Shown piece by piece: positions 16,724 through 26,773 of a stretch of DNA of 64,000 bases (position 1 is its first letter; each line of letters opens with the position of its first letter). The notes beneath the pieces were generated by a model. That model was not told the origin of the DNA. It ran no database searches and worked only from the letters and a program-made list of their open reading frames with translations. The translations under genes were made by a program, and so were the position numbers. Origin of the DNA: Tolypothrix bouteillei VB521301 (GTDB lineage: Bacteria > Cyanobacteriota > Cyanobacteriia > Cyanobacteriales > Nostocaceae); the NCBI RefSeq assembly GCF_000760695.4, contig NZ_JHEG04000001.1, positions 1,520,717-1,584,716 of the forward strand, given 5' to 3'.

Positions 16724-17521
16724 ATGAAGCTACAAGGTAAAGTTGCTTTAGTCACTGGTAGCAGTCAAGGTATCGGACAGGGAGTTGTTCTGCGTCTTGC
16801 TCAAGAAGGAGCTGATGTTGTCATCAATTACCGCTCTCACCCAGAAGGAGCAGAAGAAACCTTAGCCAAGGTAGAGGCTATTGGCGGTAGGTGTCATATG
16901 GCTCAGTGTCCTAAATCTCATGGTTACACGCTGCAAGCAGATTTGGGAAGTGTATCGGAAGTCCGCCAACTTATAGCGGAAAGTATTCAACATTTTGGCA
17001 AACTAGATGTTCTGGTTAACAATGCTGGGATTGAAAAACACGCACCATTTTGGAACGTGACAGAAGCAGACTATGACGCTGTTATGAATGTCAATTTAAA
17101 GGGCGTGTTCTTTGCCACTCAAGCCTTTGTTCAACATTTGATTGAAACAAAACGAACTGGAAAAATCATCAATATCAGTTCCGTGCATGAGGAATTGCCA
17201 TTTCCCAATTTCACTGCTTACTGCGCCAGCAAAGGAGGGGTGAAGATGTTGACTCGTAACTTAGCAGTTGAATTAGGTTCTTTGGGGATTACAATTAACA
17301 ACGTCGCACCAGGGGCGATAGAAACTCCCATTAACACCAAACTATTGAACGACCCAAAAAAATTGAGTGCTTTGTTGCAGAACATTCCTCTGGGTCGTCT
17401 CGGAAAACCGCAAGATGTCGCTTCCCTAGTGGCGTTCTTAGCTTCCTCTGATGCTGACTACATTACAGGTAGTACCTTTTTTGTAGATGGTGGACTGCTT
17501 TGGAACTATCAGGAGCAATAA
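16724..17521 (+). CDS. SDR-family oxidoreductase (glucose-1-dehydrogenase-like)
   Basis: About 265 residues from MKLQGKVALVTG. The NAD(P) Rossmann motif TGSSQGIGQG is near 11-20, NNAG near 102, a Ser near 152 (INISSVHE), and the catalytic YxxxK in YCASKGG near 165. A C-terminal ITGSTFFVDGG typifies classical SDRs. The ATG at 16724 has AAGGA eight bases upstream; the longer frame from 16676 is not needed. An insert of about ten residues (CHMAQCPKSHGYTL) precedes ADLG, where most relatives have a short VQADV turn. The FMN-reductase gene starts 53 bases downstream, so this is a likely operon. Confidence 0.88.
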   Translation: MKLQGKVALVTGSSQGIGQGVVLRLAQEGADVVINYRSHPEGAEETLAKVEAIGGRCHMAQCPKSHGYTLQADLGSVSEVRQLIAESIQHFGKLDVLVNNAGIEKHAPFWNVTEADYDAVMNVNLKGVFFATQAFVQHLIETKRTGKIINISSVHEELPFPNFTAYCASKGGVKMLTRNLAVELGSLGITINNVAPGAIETPINTKLLNDPKKLSALLQNIPLGRLGKPQDVASLVAFLASSDADYITGSTFFVDGGLLWNYQEQ

Positions 17522-17574
17522 ATACCTTACTATCTCAAGAAGTTCAAAATTGCATCAATCACAGAAGAGGAATT

Positions 17575-18150
17575 ATGACAAACACCCCTCTATTTATTCC
17601 CGTCATTTTAGGTACTTCCCGTCAAGGTCGCCAAAGCGAATATGTAGCCAAATTTATTGTCGAGCAGATTGCGGTACGAAATGATATAAAGACGCAGCTG
17701 ATTGATATTCGTAACATTCCAATTACTACCAATGACGCAGGTGAGTCTGTTAAGGACCCTCAGTTTTCCAGTACTGTTGATCGGGCGGATGGATTAATTA
17801 TCGTTGTGCCAGAATATAACCACGGTTATCCGGGTTTGCTCAAGCACGTACTAGATACTTGCCTTAAGGAATACATCCATAAAGCCGTTGGCTTGTGCGG
17901 CGTTTCAGCCGGACCTTTTGGCGGTACGCGAGTCATCCAAAACCTTTTACCTGTGATGCGTGAGTTGGGTCTGATGACGATTTTCTACGATCTTAACTTT
18001 AGCAACGTCCACAATTTGTTTGATGAATCCGGTCATTTAATTGACAAAAAAACTTATACTCGCCGTTTGGAAAGCTTTATGAATGAGTTGGTTTGGATGT
18101 CAACGGTATTCAGGTATGGGCGACAAGAAATCAATCTTACTTCCCCGTAG
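17575..18150 (+). CDS. NADPH-dependent FMN reductase-like flavoprotein
   Basis: 191 residues with a flavodoxin-like fold. GTSRQGRQSEYVA (about 12-24) is the phosphate-binding loop, and VPEYNHGYPGLLKHVLD (about 78-94) is the conserved PEYN FMN-contact motif of the NAD(P)H:FMN/azoreductase/chromate reductase family. The start is an ATG with GAGGA five bases upstream. It follows the SDR gene closely and may supply or use reduced flavin in the same pathway. Substrate unknown. Confidence 0.88.
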   Translation: MTNTPLFIPVILGTSRQGRQSEYVAKFIVEQIAVRNDIKTQLIDIRNIPITTNDAGESVKDPQFSSTVDRADGLIIVVPEYNHGYPGLLKHVLDTCLKEYIHKAVGLCGVSAGPFGGTRVIQNLLPVMRELGLMTIFYDLNFSNVHNLFDESGHLIDKKTYTRRLESFMNELVWMSTVFRYGRQEINLTSP

Positions 18151-18339
18151 GTTATAAAATAAAACACACAAATTCGGCGATTGTTTACACCATTTCTCAC
18201 AAACTTACTATGACAGTCGCCATACATCTACAACCAGGTGAAAGTTGTTCAAACAACTAACAACTTCTTGACAAAGTTAGGTTTTTTCACACCCATCTAC
18301 TTACTAGCGATTCAACTAACAGTGAGTGACAGCTAAATT

Positions 18340-18834
18340 ATGAAGAAACGGTATTTTTTACAAGGTAGTGCAGCGGTAGTTGGCACTGTATGGTTATCTC
18401 ACTATTTATCAGAAAAACCCAAAACTATGGCAATTGAAAAGAATCAGTTTGAAATCACCAAAACCGACCAGGAATGGCGCAAGATTTTAACTTCAGAACA
18501 ATTTCGCATACTGCGACAGCATGGAACAGAATTCCCCGGTACTAGCTCACTAAATAAGCAATATGCTAAAGGGACTTATGTATGTGCTGCTTGCAACCTA
18601 GCCTTATTTACGTCTGAAACCAAATATGACAGTGGTACGGGTTGGCCTAGTTTTTACGCACCTATTGAGAATGCAATTGGTACATCCACAGACAAATCTC
18701 TTTTGATAACCAGAGTTGAAGTGCATTGTCGTCGTTGTGGCGGACATCTAGGTCATGTGTTTGATGATGGTCCTGCACCTACTGGGAAACGTTACTGTAT
18801 GAATGGGGTTGCACTCAAGTTTGTTAGAGTTTGA
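18340..18834 (+). CDS. msrB: Peptide-methionine (R)-S-oxide reductase with N-terminal signal/anchor
   Basis: 164 residues: an N-terminal KKRYFLQGSAAVVGTVWL segment (Tat-like or membrane anchor), then the MsrB domain from about 40. Zn-site cysteines are in VCAACNL and CRRCGGHLGHVF, the substrate loop is DSGTGWPSFY, and the catalytic Cys is in GKRYCMNGVALKF. It repairs oxidised methionine, here probably outside the cytoplasm because of the signal. MsrA is encoded elsewhere in this window (39297). Family call is firm; anchoring versus export is uncertain. Confidence 0.92.
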   Translation: MKKRYFLQGSAAVVGTVWLSHYLSEKPKTMAIEKNQFEITKTDQEWRKILTSEQFRILRQHGTEFPGTSSLNKQYAKGTYVCAACNLALFTSETKYDSGTGWPSFYAPIENAIGTSTDKSLLITRVEVHCRRCGGHLGHVFDDGPAPTGKRYCMNGVALKFVRV

Positions 18835-19038
18835 AGTTATCGCTCGTTAGTTAATGACTGGATGAGTGCGATCGCAATTAGATAAATTTTTCCTGAGTCT
18901 ATGCTGTATTTTGCTCGAACACTTTCACTATCAATTTTTCATCAAAGCCTTAGTTCTACTTAAGGTGTAGATGAGAGAGTACAGATAGCAAATAATTTCA
19001 CTCAATCAGAGCGTGTTTATTTTAGGAGAGGACTGATT

Positions 19039-21738
19039 ATGGCAACTCCAACCCAAGAAGAACTCAGATTGGAAGCAGCTCGGAATAATCAAGTAAAATG
19101 GCGTAAGTGGGGACCTTATTTAAGCGATCGCCAATGGGGAACGGTGCGAGAAGACTACAGCCCCAACGGTACTGCTTGGGATTACTTTACTCACGACCAA
19201 GCCCGTTCTCGTGCTTATCGCTGGGGTGAAGATGGCATAGCGGGAATTTCTGACGAACAACAACAGCTTTGTTTTGCGATCGCTCTTTGGAATGGTGAAG
19301 ACCAAATTCTTAAAGAAAGATTCTTTGGTCTGACTGGAAGTGAAGGAAATCATGGGGAAGATGTTAAGGAATATTACTTTTATCTTGACAATACTCCCAC
19401 CCATTCTTACATGAAAATGCTTTATAAATATCCACAAAAAGCATTTCCTTACTCTCAACTCGTTGCAGAAAACCAACGCCGCAGCCGCCAAGAACCGGAA
19501 TTTGAACTTCTAGATACAGGGCTATTCAATGAAAACCGCTACTTTGATGTATTCGTTGAATATGCCAAAAATTCTGCTGAAGATATTCTGATTCAAATTC
19601 AAGTTGTAAATCGGGGACCAGAAGCAAAGACACTGCATTTATTACCTACTCTTTGGTTTAGAAATACTTGGTCTTGGGATGGAGACGCTACTAAACCGAT
19701 ACTCCAAAAAAATCAAGTTGGTCATGCCCAAAATACTATAGAAGCTTTTCATCCATCTTTAGGAAAAAAATGGATGTATTTTGAAGGTGAAACTGAACTG
19801 TTATTTACCGAAAACGAAACAAATACTGAAAAGCTGTTTGGTTTTCCCAATGCTTCTCCTTGTGTTAAAGATGGTATTAATGAATACATAATCCATGGTA
19901 AACAAGAAGCCATCAATCCAAAACAAAGAGGAACAAAAGCTGCAATTCACTATACAGTTAGTATTAATCCCGGTGAAACAAAAACTATAAAATTGCGATT
20001 GAGCGATCTACCCGATTTAGCTGAAGCTTTTAGCGAAGAGTTCCAGACAATCTTTGCTATTCGCAAACAAGAAGCAGATGAATTTTATCAAAAGCTAACT
20101 CCTTTCTCGCTGAGCGAAGATATGCGAAATGTTCAGCGACAAGCTTTTGCCGGAATGTTGTGGACTAAACAATTTTATTACTATGATGTAGAAAAATGGT
20201 TAAAAGGTGATTTAGCTACTCCACCAAAAGAACGTAAATATGGTAGAAATCGTGAATGGTTTCACCTCAACAATCAAGACATTCTTTCTATGCCTGATAA
20301 GTGGGAATATCCTTGGTTTGCTGCTTGGGATTTGGCATTCCACTGTATTCCTTTGGCAACAATTGACCCTGATTTTGCTAAGAATCAATTAGATATTTTA
20401 ACGCGGGAATGGTATATGCATCCTAACGGACAAATTCCCGCTTATGAATGGCAATTCAGCGATGTGAATCCTCCCGTTCATGCATGGGCAACTTGGCGCG
20501 TCTACAAAATTGAACAAAAGATATATGGACGCAGCGACCGACAGTTTCTAGAACGGGTATTTCAGAAGTTGTTGCTCAATTTCACCTGGTGGGTGAATCG
20601 TAAAGATGCTGAAGGTAACAACGTTTTTCAAGGCGGATTTCTAGGATTGGATAATATTGGCGTCTTTGACCGCAGTGCGACTTTACCAACAGGCGGTCAT
20701 ATCAATCAATCAGATGGCACAAGTTGGATGGGAATGTATTGCTTGAATATGCTAGCAATAGCCCTAGAACTAGCAAAAGCGAACCCTGTTTATGAAGACA
20801 TTGCCACTAAATTCTTTGAGCATTTTCTTTACATTGCCGATGCTATGACTCATATTGGCGAAGACAAAACCAGTTTGTGGAATGAAGAAGATGCCTTTTT
20901 CTATGATGTATTGCATTTGCCAGAACGAGAAATTACGCTAAAAGTCCGGTCTATGGTAGGACTCATTCCTTTATTTGTTATTGAAACCATTGAGCCAGAA
21001 ACATTAAGAGCACTTCCTGCTTTTAAACAGAGATTGGAATGGTTTATAGAAAATCGTCCCGATTTACGAAGCAATGTAGCTTGTATGGAAACACAAGGAA
21101 TAGGTGCTAGGAGATTATTGGCGATTGTTTCCAAAGATAAGCTGCAAAAAATTCTACAGACAATGTTGAATGAAAGCGAATTTTTTAGCCCATATGGTAT
21201 CCGAGCAGTTTCTAAATTTCATGCAGAACATCCTTATATTTTTGATGTGAACGGCTCTCAATTTCGAGTCGATTACGAACCGGCTGAATCCAGTACTGGT
21301 TTGTTTGGTGGGAACTCTAACTGGCGCGGTCCCATTTGGTTTCCTGTGAATTTTCTCCTTGTTGAATCTCTACAAAAGTTTCATTACTACTTAGGAGACG
21401 ATTTCAAAGTAGAATGTCCAACGGGTTCCGGACAACTGATGAATCTTTGGGAAGTGGCTTCTGAATTATCACAACGGCTCATGCAAATTTTCTTAAGAAA
21501 TGCTTCCGAGCGACGCCCTGTTTATGGTGGAACCGAAAAGTTTCAAACCGATCCTTATTGGCGAGATTTAATTTTGTTCTACGAATACTTCCACGGTGAT
21601 AATGGAGCGGGAATTGGTGCAAGCCATCAAACCGGATGGACGGGTTTAGTTGCTAAACTGATTCAGCAATTTGGTGAGTATGAAGCACAGCATCATAAAC
21701 AAGAAATTGAGCAAGAGAAACAGGCGATCGCCGTATAA
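19039..21738 (+). CDS. GH63-like glucosidase (MGH1-type)
   Basis: 899 residues. The N-terminal part has [20 protein letters not shown] (11-30), and an (alpha/alpha)6 barrel follows. Conserved blocks include [50 protein letters not shown] (likely catalytic Glu/Asp), and a C-terminal [13 protein letters not shown]. It is an intracellular glycoside hydrolase of the GH63/mannosylglycerate-hydrolase-like group; there is no signal peptide. GAGAGGAC lies upstream of the ATG. It stands alone with a 470-bp gap after it. Likely acts on glucosylated compatible solutes or glycan fragments; the substrate is inference. Confidence 0.88.
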   Translation: MATPTQEELRLEAARNNQVKWRKWGPYLSDRQWGTVREDYSPNGTAWDYFTHDQARSRAYRWGEDGIAGISDEQQQLCFAIALWNGEDQILKERFFGLTGSEGNHGEDVKEYYFYLDNTPTHSYMKMLYKYPQKAFPYSQLVAENQRRSRQEPEFELLDTGLFNENRYFDVFVEYAKNSAEDILIQIQVVNRGPEAKTLHLLPTLWFRNTWSWDGDATKPILQKNQVGHAQNTIEAFHPSLGKKWMYFEGETELLFTENETNTEKLFGFPNASPCVKDGINEYIIHGKQEAINPKQRGTKAAIHYTVSINPGETKTIKLRLSDLPDLAEAFSEEFQTIFAIRKQEADEFYQKLTPFSLSEDMRNVQRQAFAGMLWTKQFYYYDVEKWLKGDLATPPKERKYGRNREWFHLNNQDILSMPDKWEYPWFAAWDLAFHCIPLATIDPDFAKNQLDILTREWYMHPNGQIPAYEWQFSDVNPPVHAWATWRVYKIEQKIYGRSDRQFLERVFQKLLLNFTWWVNRKDAEGNNVFQGGFLGLDNIGVFDRSATLPTGGHINQSDGTSWMGMYCLNMLAIALELAKANPVYEDIATKFFEHFLYIADAMTHIGEDKTSLWNEEDAFFYDVLHLPEREITLKVRSMVGLIPLFVIETIEPETLRALPAFKQRLEWFIENRPDLRSNVACMETQGIGARRLLAIVSKDKLQKILQTMLNESEFFSPYGIRAVSKFHAEHPYIFDVNGSQFRVDYEPAESSTGLFGGNSNWRGPIWFPVNFLLVESLQKFHYYLGDDFKVECPTGSGQLMNLWEVASELSQRLMQIFLRNASERRPVYGGTEKFQTDPYWRDLILFYEYFHGDNGAGIGASHQTGWTGLVAKLIQQFGEYEAQHHKQEIEQEKQAIAV

Positions 21739-22210
21739 AAATCATCTTTGAGTTTTGAAATTTAGGTTCCAATCATAGCCTGCTGAGCGACTCCTTTATT
21801 TGTTATTTGTGTAGCCCCAGAATTCTATTCTGAGGGCAATTTGCACTCTTAGGGATGCTCCCCCCCAACCCTCAACCTGTTTCATCTTAAAGTAGATGTT
21901 TGCTGTTTAGATTTCCCTGTAGCGTGTTTTCAAACGACTCGTTTAGGTTCCTAATTTTCCAGAGCCCCTTGCAAAACGTTGATACATCACTAAAAACTTT
22001 TCACACGCCCTCTTAGAAATTTTCAAGCTATTCTTATTAGAAATTCATTTAATGTCTTATAAATTTATATATATTTTTAAATGGAAAAATTGTTCATTTC
22101 TGCCTCACCTAGAGAATTCTATTCACACAAAATTTCTCGGCACTTTTTTTAAAATAGATTTAGAGACTTAAAAAAACAGTAAAATTAAAACATAAAGTCC
22201 AACTAAAACA
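21739..22210. other. Intergenic region, 472 bp
   Basis: AT-rich, contains the kinase promoter region. I see no gene, clear hairpin or repeat. Confidence 0.5.
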
Positions 22211-23629
22211 GTGAAACATATCAGAACAATTTGGAGCAATATAGACCCTTTCTCCTTACAGTTACGCCTGACAATTGGCATGGCTGCATTTTCTACTTTA
22301 GTCCTGGGTAGTGTCTCTATATGGACGAGTTGGAAAATGCAGCAAATATTAATTAACAGTCACAAACAAAACATAGAACAAATAGCCCATAGTGTACCAC
22401 GGGATGTGCAACTTTATAGTGAAATGATGCAACCAGAAAGTGGTTTGCAAAAAGCTATTAAAAACCTAGAAAACACCAATACATTATTATGGATAAAAAG
22501 CCCCAGTCGGAGAATATTGGCACAATCGACTAATTTAAATTTGTTACCTCAGTCTACGGTAGCTCAGTTAATATCTTTAACTCAGATGCCTCTTAAAGCA
22601 CAAATTTACAAAATTGACAAAAGCTACTTTATTTTATCTGAAAATTCTATCCAAGTCGAAGGTAAAGTCCTTGGTAATTTATTTGTAGTTAAGAATATTA
22701 CTCGCGAACAATCAACATTTGTAGTCATGGTACGAAGCTTAGGCATTATTAGTGTTTTAGCAATTATTATCCTCACAACTGCGATCGCATTTTATATCAA
22801 GCATTCTCTGCAACCTCTACGCCAGCTTAATCAAATGACTGCTGTGATTTCCCTAGAGGAGTTAGGACAAGCACAGCTATACCTTAATAATGCACCCAGT
22901 GAAGTCAAAGAATTAGCCCAAACCTTAACAATGTTGTTATCGCGTCTGTCCCAATCATGGAAACAAGAGCGAGAATTTGTGAGTAATGTTTCTCACGAGT
23001 TGCGGACACCTTTAACCATTGTACATGGTTATTTGCAAAGCGTCTTGCGACGGCAAAACAACTTAACTCAAATCCAACAAGAAGCTTTAGAAACTGCTGC
23101 ATCAGAAGCTGAACGTACCATCCGCTTGCTACAAGATTTACTAGATTTAGCACGTGCAGACAGTGGTTATTTACACTTTCAAATGAAGTCTTACGTATTA
23201 AATGACTTAATCGAAGAAATTGTGATAATGGCAAAAAAGTATAGCGATCGCATCATTACTATCGAAGCAGCGCCTCACACAATTGAAGTCAAAATAGATT
23301 ACAGTCGGCTTAAACAAGTATTACTAAATTTGATTGACAATGCTATTAAGTATTCTGAGTCCGGTACACCTATCACTTTTAAATTATATCAATTTCAAGA
23401 TAAAGCAATTATTCAAGTTTGCGACGAGGGTTATGGTATTCCCCTGCAACACCAAGCACGTATTTTCGAGAGATTTTACCGTGTAGATGAATCTCGCAGT
23501 CATACAACTGGGGGTAGTGGTTTGGGTTTATCAATTGTCAAGACACTTGTAGAGGGAATGGGGGGTAGTGTCAGCGTGCAATCAAAGTTAGGAGAAGGAA
23601 GCACTTTTACGATCTGTTTACCTTTATAA
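22211..23629 (+). CDS. Membrane sensor histidine kinase (HAMP-type), full sensor loop
   Basis: 472 residues starting at GTG. TM1 is about 19-40, a periplasmic loop about 45-175, TM2 about 180-200 (VLAIIILTTAIAFYI). A HAMP-like linker precedes HisKA (FVSNVSHELRTPL, His near 261) and HATPase with NLIDNAIKYS, DEGYGIP and GSGLGLSI. No regulator gene is adjacent; the next gene is convergent. It is clearly paralogous to the kinase at 31136 (shared DPxSLQxRLT and matching HisKA), which lacks most of the periplasmic loop. Confidence 0.9.
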   Translation: MKHIRTIWSNIDPFSLQLRLTIGMAAFSTLVLGSVSIWTSWKMQQILINSHKQNIEQIAHSVPRDVQLYSEMMQPESGLQKAIKNLENTNTLLWIKSPSRRILAQSTNLNLLPQSTVAQLISLTQMPLKAQIYKIDKSYFILSENSIQVEGKVLGNLFVVKNITREQSTFVVMVRSLGIISVLAIIILTTAIAFYIKHSLQPLRQLNQMTAVISLEELGQAQLYLNNAPSEVKELAQTLTMLLSRLSQSWKQEREFVSNVSHELRTPLTIVHGYLQSVLRRQNNLTQIQQEALETAASEAERTIRLLQDLLDLARADSGYLHFQMKSYVLNDLIEEIVIMAKKYSDRIITIEAAPHTIEVKIDYSRLKQVLLNLIDNAIKYSESGTPITFKLYQFQDKAIIQVCDEGYGIPLQHQARIFERFYRVDESRSHTTGGSGLGLSIVKTLVEGMGGSVSVQSKLGEGSTFTICLPL

Positions 23630-23733
23630 ATACTGAACCTAAAATAATCAGCCATTAGGATTGGCTTCTGTCTATATCTAAAGGTTGGATTGGTAACACT
23701 CCATTGTGAAGAGTGACACAAGAAAAAGTATTT

Positions 23734-24447
23734 TTATTTATGCACGACATAGGGGAGAAAAGCACGGCGAACTTCCGAAGCACCTCGCAGGCTTGGCTCG
23801 ATCGTTGCTGTAAACCATGATGGATCTCCCTTAAGGAAGTGAGCGTGGAGATCGACGAATTGTCCGTAGCGGTTGGCAATTTCTTGAATGACAGCATTCA
23901 TGCGCTGGAGGTTCTTGCGGGCGATGGCTGCATCAATCCCTAAAAAGTTGCGTCGGTCATCTCCCAACGTAGGATCGTATACACTCCCTAGTAGAACGGG
24001 ACGGATGGGTAACTGCTTGACGAAAGTGTCGAGAGCATTAGCAAAGACTTCAATTTCAGCACCTGTGTCCTGAATTAATCCACCCAGTAAATCATTACCA
24101 CCGATGGTAAGTAATGCGATCGCCTTTCCATCAACCTGCAATCCCTGCGCTTGATATGGCAGTCCATCAACCGTTGCACCATCTCGGGCGCGATGTTCGA
24201 GGTGAGCCAGTCCGCGTGATGTGAGGTCTTTGCCTTGAAATTCGGGAAACAGCCGATCGTTATTTTTGACAAGGAGTTGTCCTGGATGAATGCCGAACTC
24301 GTTGTATCGTCCGCAGTCTAAAATTGAATCACCAAAGGTATATAAAGTTACCATTGCTTGCTCCTGCCGATTGCAGCCTAAGAGCGTCAGGACACCTCCC
24401 CCTCCAATCCCTTGAATAATTTGTCGTCGGGTAGGTCGAAAAGCCAT
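23734..24447 (-). CDS. SGNH/GDSL-type hydrolase, Tat lipoprotein
   Basis: About 237 residues from MAFRPTRRQ. The N-terminus has a Tat motif (TRRQIIQGIGGGG) and a lipobox LLGC. Block I FGDSILDCGR and block III IGGNDLLGG give the Ser, Gly and Asn of the SGNH oxyanion hole. The expected C-terminal DxxH block is not evident; a TIEPSLRGASEVRR segment stands there, so the acid-base His is replaced or supplied otherwise. GAGGAG precedes the ATG at 24447. It is the last gene of the minus-strand DoxX-GMC-SGNH run. Likely a periplasmic esterase/lipase; unproven. Confidence 0.8.
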   Translation of the reverse strand: MAFRPTRRQIIQGIGGGGVLTLLGCNRQEQAMVTLYTFGDSILDCGRYNEFGIHPGQLLVKNNDRLFPEFQGKDLTSRGLAHLEHRARDGATVDGLPYQAQGLQVDGKAIALLTIGGNDLLGGLIQDTGAEIEVFANALDTFVKQLPIRPVLLGSVYDPTLGDDRRNFLGIDAAIARKNLQRMNAVIQEIANRYGQFVDLHAHFLKGDPSWFTATIEPSLRGASEVRRAFLPYVVHK

Positions 24448-24536
24448 TACACTCTCCTCTTTGTTCGATGCTAACATGAGGAGCAGTAAAGATACCGAAC
24501 AAAAGGTAGATTTAGCTAAGGCTCTCTTATTAAGTT

Positions 24537-26093
24537 TTAAACCAAACTTTCAATGATGCGATCGCCAACACGCAAAGCATTGGCAATAATCGTCAGCGTA
24601 GGATTAACAGCCGCACTAGAACGAAAGAAACTTCCATCCACCACGAATAAATTATCAACATCATGAGTGCGACAATTCACATCAAGAACTGAAGTTCTGG
24701 GGTCTTCTCCAAAGCGACAAGTACCGCACTGATGGGCGACACCTTGCAACGGCAGTTTTTTCCGGAAATAGAAGGAACAGGGAATAATCCGTTCGCCACA
24801 ACCAATCATTTTTAGGACTTTCGTCCAGCGATGGACGAGACGGTTGTAAGCTTCAGTGTTATTCTCGGTGTAATTCAATTGGATAGAATCACCTCGAAGC
24901 GTGACGCGGTTGTTGAGATCGGGCAAATCTTCTGATGTGAGCCACCAGTCTACAGAGTGATTTGCGATCGCCTCAAAAGTATGTTTTTCCTGAAAAGAGG
25001 CTCCCAATACTGATGGAGACTCTTGGGCGATCGTATCTGCATTGACTTTCCCCAGTAACTGTACGTGTCCCATAGGGTAATCGAAATCCTCATCACCCCA
25101 GTAAAAATCATTAATTGCTAAAGTTTTTTGAAATACTGTGGGATTGGATTTCGAACTGACTCCAATCATAGCTCCGTTTTGATGCTTCATTAAATTACGT
25201 CCTACGAGATCGGAACTGTTTGCCAATCCATTGGGATGGCGATCGCTAGCAGAACGCAATAACAAAGCTGCTGAATTAATCGCTCCACAAGAAACCACAA
25301 CGATATTGCTAAAAAAGAAACAAACTTCTCCATTGATTTCGACTTCCACAGAAGTCACCTCTCGTCCGGATGGACTTGTGTGTAGTCTTTTTACCTTGGC
25401 TTCCGTTATCAGCGTGACGTTATCGTACTTCTCTACGGGGCGTATGCAGGTTATATCTGAATCTGCTTTAGCATCGACTAAACAAGGAAACCCATCACAG
25501 GTATTGCAACGAATGCAAGCACTCAAACGACGGTTAACTTCATTGAACTTAATCGCTAATGGCAAATAAAATGGATGGTAACCTTCTCCTTGCAAAGAAT
25601 CGTGAATTTCTTGAATACGCGGTTCGTGACGAATAGCCGGATAGGGATAATCCTCACTAGCAGATGGTTCGGTCGGGTCTAAACCACGCTTACCGTGAAC
25701 TTCGTAAAGTTTTTCTGCCTCAGTGTAATAAGGTTCTAAATCACGGTACTTTAAAGGCCATTCTGGAGAAATACCGCCTTTATGAATCACCTGTTCAAAA
25801 TCTTGTTCGCGCCAACGGAAGAGAGCACCACCATACAGTTTGGTGTTACCACCCACAAAATATGCAGTACCGGGGTGGATCTCGCGTCCTTTCTGGTCGT
25901 ACCAAGCTTCGTTGGTATGATAGCGGTCTTTCTGAAACACCTCAACCGTATCCCAGTTTGCTTTCTCACGAGGAAGAAAAGAACCCCGTTCCAAAATCAG
26001 AATTTTTTTGCCTGTAGGAGCAAGACGATAAGCCAGTGTACCACCACCTGCACCAGTACCAATGATAATCAAATCATAATGTGAAGAAGTCAT
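24537..26093 (-). CDS. GMC-family FAD oxidoreductase
   Basis: 518 residues. An N-terminal FAD Rossmann motif, IIGTGAGGGTLAYRL (9-23), is followed by the GMC signature region VGGNTKLYGGALFRWRE. CIRCNTCDGFPC near 195 is a Cys cluster common in the cyanobacterial/gluconate-dehydrogenase-like branch. The C-terminus has VAHQCGTCRFG and DGSFFRSSAAVNPTLTI, the conserved C-terminal GMC block with the AVNPT substrate-side motif. It oxidises an alcohol with FAD; the acceptor and substrate are unknown. The DoxX-like gene lies 36 bases upstream, so they are probably one transcript. Confidence 0.9.
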   Translation of the reverse strand: MTSSHYDLIIIGTGAGGGTLAYRLAPTGKKILILERGSFLPREKANWDTVEVFQKDRYHTNEAWYDQKGREIHPGTAYFVGGNTKLYGGALFRWREQDFEQVIHKGGISPEWPLKYRDLEPYYTEAEKLYEVHGKRGLDPTEPSASEDYPYPAIRHEPRIQEIHDSLQGEGYHPFYLPLAIKFNEVNRRLSACIRCNTCDGFPCLVDAKADSDITCIRPVEKYDNVTLITEAKVKRLHTSPSGREVTSVEVEINGEVCFFFSNIVVVSCGAINSAALLLRSASDRHPNGLANSSDLVGRNLMKHQNGAMIGVSSKSNPTVFQKTLAINDFYWGDEDFDYPMGHVQLLGKVNADTIAQESPSVLGASFQEKHTFEAIANHSVDWWLTSEDLPDLNNRVTLRGDSIQLNYTENNTEAYNRLVHRWTKVLKMIGCGERIIPCSFYFRKKLPLQGVAHQCGTCRFGEDPRTSVLDVNCRTHDVDNLFVVDGSFFRSSAAVNPTLTIIANALRVGDRIIESLV

Positions 26094-26129
26094 TTGTTTT
26101 CTCCAAGTGTAAAGTGAGAGGTACAGGCT

Positions 26130-26645
26130 CTACATATCATTATTAGAAGCGGTAAGAGTATAATCGGATGCTGCTTGGGTGCGACGGCGGCTCATTTTCT
26201 GTTCGTAAGCTTCGTAAGCAATGCACATCCAAATTAAAGTCATAAATAGGATGTTTTTGTTAAAGCTTTCTGCTGCGTTGGGAAACAAACTGCCAGCAGG
26301 TATAATACCAAATGCCAGAATGATGCTAAATGTCATCAGAATCAGTAGTAACCCCGTCCACCGTACCCAGTAGTTGAGAGCAAACAATGCACCCAGTACA
26401 ATTTCTGCTAGAGGTAGTAACCAGGCGTAGGGAATAGCAATTAGTCCAGGTAGCGGTCCTATACCTTCCCAACCTGGTGGAATTCCAGGACCAATCATTT
26501 GAAGTTTTTGAGTTAGGACGGTTTGGTAGAACCCGTTAGGAATACTGAAGTTGAGATAGTTAGCAATACCAGAGAGAAAAAAGAAAACGCCCATTGTGAC
26601 GCGATTAACAGTCACAGCAGTTCGGAGGTTGAGTAAGTATTTCAT
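26130..26645 (-). CDS. DoxX/MauE-like four-helix membrane protein
   Basis: 171 residues with four to five hydrophobic helices (about 14-32, 70-90, 97-118, 130-148). The pattern NRVTMGVFFFLSGIANYLNF and LPLAEIVLGALFALNYWVRWTGLLL resembles DoxX-type membrane subunits, which often accompany quinone-linked oxidoreductases. It sits between the NDH-2 gene (128 bases away) and the GMC gene (36 bases away), so an electron-transfer role is plausible but unproven. Confidence 0.72.
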   Translation of the reverse strand: MKYLLNLRTAVTVNRVTMGVFFFLSGIANYLNFSIPNGFYQTVLTQKLQMIGPGIPPGWEGIGPLPGLIAIPYAWLLPLAEIVLGALFALNYWVRWTGLLLILMTFSIILAFGIIPAGSLFPNAAESFNKNILFMTLIWMCIAYEAYEQKMSRRRTQAASDYTLTASNNDM

Positions 26646-26773
26646 AAGTACGCTCCTAAAGATAAAACCAATTTGAAAAAAGAATGTGACAGATAGTTAG
26701 GTGAAATGAAATCCTGCAAGGCTTTTGCAATTCAAAATCTCAAATCCACCCACGATAAATATGGGGAAAAACT

